This document shows, in pieces, positions 42,698 to 44,204 of a stretch of 44,204 nt of DNA. Source of the DNA: Methanobacteriota archaeon (lineage in GTDB: Archaea > Thermoplasmatota > Poseidoniia > Poseidoniales > Poseidoniaceae); the NCBI GenBank assembly GCA_018659375.1, contig JABJMO010000009.1:100320-144523 (forward strand), given 5' to 3'. The position numbers and the translations under genes were made by a program. The notes below the pieces were generated by a model. It worked only from the letters and a program-made list of their open reading frames with translations, did not search any database and was not told the origin of the DNA. How positions within the stretch are numbered: position 1 is the stretch's first letter; the number at the start of each line of letters is the position of its first letter.

Positions 42698-43093
42698 TCA
42701 ATGGTCACGGATAATGATGTATCGGCCAAGGGCTTCTTGCCACATTATCTTCTGACCGGCTTCAATAGTCATTCCAACACCAGAACTAGGCATTGGGAGA
42801 ATCATCATAGAGTAGTCTCGGTCATTCATTGCATGAACTTCACTGCCATCCATGTGTGTTACAGTTGCTGTCCCTTTCTCAATCATGGGGACATTTATCG
42901 TATCAGTTACTGAGCCTACGTGAGATATTTTCTTACCAGTAAAGATGCTCTCTAAAGAAATACGAGCTTTGGCAGAACCGTGCTTACCAGGCTTGGATGT
43001 AGAAATACTCAAAATTTTGTATGCCTCATCGTCAACGACACAAAATCTGCCTACTTTCAATGTTCTAATTTCTACTCTATCAGTTCCTACCAT
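42698..43093 (-). CDS. eif5a: Translation factor aIF5A
   Basis: The protein of 131 residues matches archaeal/eukaryal IF5A: an N-terminal SH3-like domain with Lys37 in SKPGKHGSA, the lysine that becomes hypusine or deoxyhypusine, and a C-terminal OB fold. IF5A relieves ribosome stalling at proline-rich stretches and assists termination. The ATG at 43093 has GAGG upstream. It stands between the MFS and SDR genes with its own upstream space of 65 bases. No deoxyhypusine synthase is in the window. Confidence 0.95.
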   Translation of the reverse strand: MVGTDRVEIRTLKVGRFCVVDDEAYKILSISTSKPGKHGSAKARISLESIFTGKKISHVGSVTDTINVPMIEKGTATVTHMDGSEVHAMNDRDYSMMILPMPSSGVGMTIEAGQKIMWQEALGRYIIIRDH

Positions 43094-43158
43094 GGGTCTG
43101 CCTCATATTGCTGGCTGTGTGTTGGCTTATGACCATTGCCGCTAATATTAGTTGATTT

Positions 43159-43908
43159 TCACAAATCTCTAACATCGAACCTTTGACCAGAAACAGACAT
43201 ATCGTGTTGAGTAATTAGTTCAAACATGGCACTTGCAACATCGTCAGGGTTAGTTAAGTCACCATTTTCATGAAAACCAATAAATCGATCAACCATGGGA
43301 AATTTTTGCTTTGATACCGACCTTATGGTTGCTTGCATGCCTGTATCAACGATCCCAGGGGCGAAAGATATCGCAGTGATATTATCACCCATTCCTTCCT
43401 GTGCCAAACATTTGGTCCACATTTCGAGGGCTGCCTTCGAAGTGCAATAGGCTGACCATGAAGGCAGAGATGTAATTGCTGCACCGCTTGAAATCGTGGT
43501 AACTCTACAACCATTATTAGAGGCTAGCGACTCATAAATTATCCCAGTTAATCGTTGCACTGAAGACAAGTTAACTTGTAATGTAGCATCCCATTCATCA
43601 GCATTTACCGCAAACATATCATCCACAGGCCCAATTATGCCTGCATTGTGTACTAAACCTGATAGAGAAGGGTAGCGACCTACAATCAAATGACCGATAT
43701 TATTGACCTCTGCTGCTGATGACAAGTCACACTCGAAAACTGAGCATTTTGGATTGAAAGATTTTAGAATTTTATCTAGTGAAGTCAATTCATTTGATGC
43801 TCTGGCAAGCCCTACAACGACATAGCCTTTCCTTGCCAGTAATATTGCTATTGACCGACCAAGACCCTTGGATGCACCGGTAATCAGAAATGTTTCTTGA
43901 TTGGACAT
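43159..43908 (-). CDS. Short-chain dehydrogenase/reductase
   Basis: Classical SDR of 249 residues: TGASKGLG (10-17) for NAD(P) binding, NAG at 88-90, catalytic Ser140/141, Tyr154 and Lys158 in SAYCTSKAA. An Arg at 37 after the second strand favours NADPH. Some features (VVGLAR, the late loop MVDRFIGF) recall sepiapterin reductase-like or benzil reductase-like SDRs, but the substrate is not clear. It is six bases downstream of the DUF2237 gene, in the same unit. Confidence 0.9.
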   Translation of the reverse strand: MSNQETFLITGASKGLGRSIAILLARKGYVVVGLARASNELTSLDKILKSFNPKCSVFECDLSSAAEVNNIGHLIVGRYPSLSGLVHNAGIIGPVDDMFAVNADEWDATLQVNLSSVQRLTGIIYESLASNNGCRVTTISSGAAITSLPSWSAYCTSKAALEMWTKCLAQEGMGDNITAISFAPGIVDTGMQATIRSVSKQKFPMVDRFIGFHENGDLTNPDDVASAMFELITQHDMSVSGQRFDVRDL

Positions 43909-43914
43909 AGTTCA

Positions 43915-44204
43915 CTACTCTGCATACATTTCCAGTAGTTCTAGTGGAATAATCCTCAGTGATTCTTCATGAGTTGCCTCTAAGTTAACTGGACATGCAA
44001 CGCCATGATTTGCTGCATCTAGCCAAGTCCTAGCACAAATACACCAGCGGTCCCCTGGTGTGAGCCCGGGAAAATTAAATTGTGGCGCTGGAGTTATCAA
44101 ATCATTCCCTTTTGATTTAGCAAACTCAAGAAACTTTTCGGTCAAGATACCGCATACTACATGCAGACCTCGGTCATTTTCATCAGTGTTACAACAACCA
44201 TCCC
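43915..44204 (-). CDS. DUF2237 family protein (5' end beyond window)
   Basis: The conserved frame reaches the right edge, so the gene is partial. The part before residue 1 of the TTG at 44145 still reads as family sequence (DGCCNTDENDRGLHVVCGIL), then comes FLEFAKSKGNDL, FNFPGLTPGDRWCICARTW and LEATHEESL. This is the full C-terminal pattern of DUF2237, a small cysteine-rich domain of unknown function found in bacteria, archaea and plants. The conserved cysteines suggest metal or redox chemistry. The TTG at 44145 is therefore not the start. It is co-directional with the SDR downstream. Confidence 0.85.
   Translation of the reverse strand, partial: DGCCNTDENDRGLHVVCGILTEKFLEFAKSKGNDLITPAPQFNFPGLTPGDRWCICARTWLDAANHGVACPVNLEATHEESLRIIPLELLEMYAE

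Noticed and set aside
1-44204. CRISPR arrays, insertion sequences, integrases, tRNA or rRNA genes
   Set aside because: No regularly spaced repeats, transposase or integrase motifs, or tRNA-like cloverleaf sequence was seen on reading the intergenic regions, all of which are short.

Overview
The window is densely coded archaeal DNA with low GC (visibly AT-rich). It carries the archaeal exosome operon (Rrp4, Rrp41, Rrp42), a proteasome alpha subunit, SBDS, prefoldin beta, the KEOPS subunit Pcc1, archaeal-type S12, S7 and EF-2, aIF5A, TiaS, TrmY and isopentenyl phosphate kinase. With this set go a very large modular surface protein carrying lectin and calcium-binding repeats, an archaeosortase, a bacterial-type (type 1) IPP isomerase and TATA-box promoters. 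Together these suggest an uncultured marine euryarchaeon of the Marine Group II/III (Poseidoniales-like) kind. That placement is an inference from gene content; no rRNA gene is present.

Layout. 1-4505: the 3' part of a C-type-lectin-like surface protein, convergent with an archaeosortase gene. 4523-6439: a HAD phosphatase and the tRNA-Ile2 agmatidine synthetase TiaS, behind a perfect 15-bp dyad. 6496-8132: small membrane proteins and a RadB-like protein with a broken P-loop. 8246-10252: purB, convergent with a Dph6-like ATP pyrophosphatase. 10407-17179: a proteostasis and RNA-decay superoperon in the order psmA, SBDS, rrp4, rrp41, rrp42, L37Ae, pcc1, prefoldin beta, DHH phosphoesterase, helical-repeat protein. 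17169-19848: a UbiD-family decarboxylase operon with a helical-repeat protein and a Nudix hydrolase. 20015-24737: S12, S7, an inserted tandem gamma-glutamylcyclotransferase-like gene, EF-2 and a MOSC protein. 24730-28542: an IPP isomerase-GGPP synthase fusion, isopentenyl phosphate kinase, a zinc-ribbon protein and KptA. 28662-31709: a coupled thiolase / DUF35 / double zinc-ribbon operon. 31836-32861: an actin-family ATPase strongly resembling MamK. 32868-36397: a membrane zinc-ribbon protein, CoaBC, TrmY and SurE. 36406-42613: DMT and OPT transporters, a hexapeptide acyltransferase and an MFS protein. 42698-44204: aIF5A, an SDR and a DUF2237 gene cut by the right edge.

How the genes work together. 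Several belong to one lipid pathway: thiolase with its DUF35 partner (entry to mevalonate), a UbiD-family enzyme (candidate anhydromevalonate-phosphate decarboxylase), isopentenyl phosphate kinase, and the fused isomerase/prenyl synthase. That is what the archaeal mevalonate route to ether-lipid side chains would need. A second group serves translation and RNA modification or decay: TiaS, TrmY, KptA, Pcc1, Dph6 with its target EF-2, aIF5A, SBDS and the exosome.

No CRISPR array, insertion sequence, integrase, tRNA or rRNA was seen. No intergenic stretch exceeds about 165 bases; seven convergent gene pairs overlap at their 3' ends. Many starts are set by a GGTGA-type ribosome binding site, and TTG/GTG starts are frequent.
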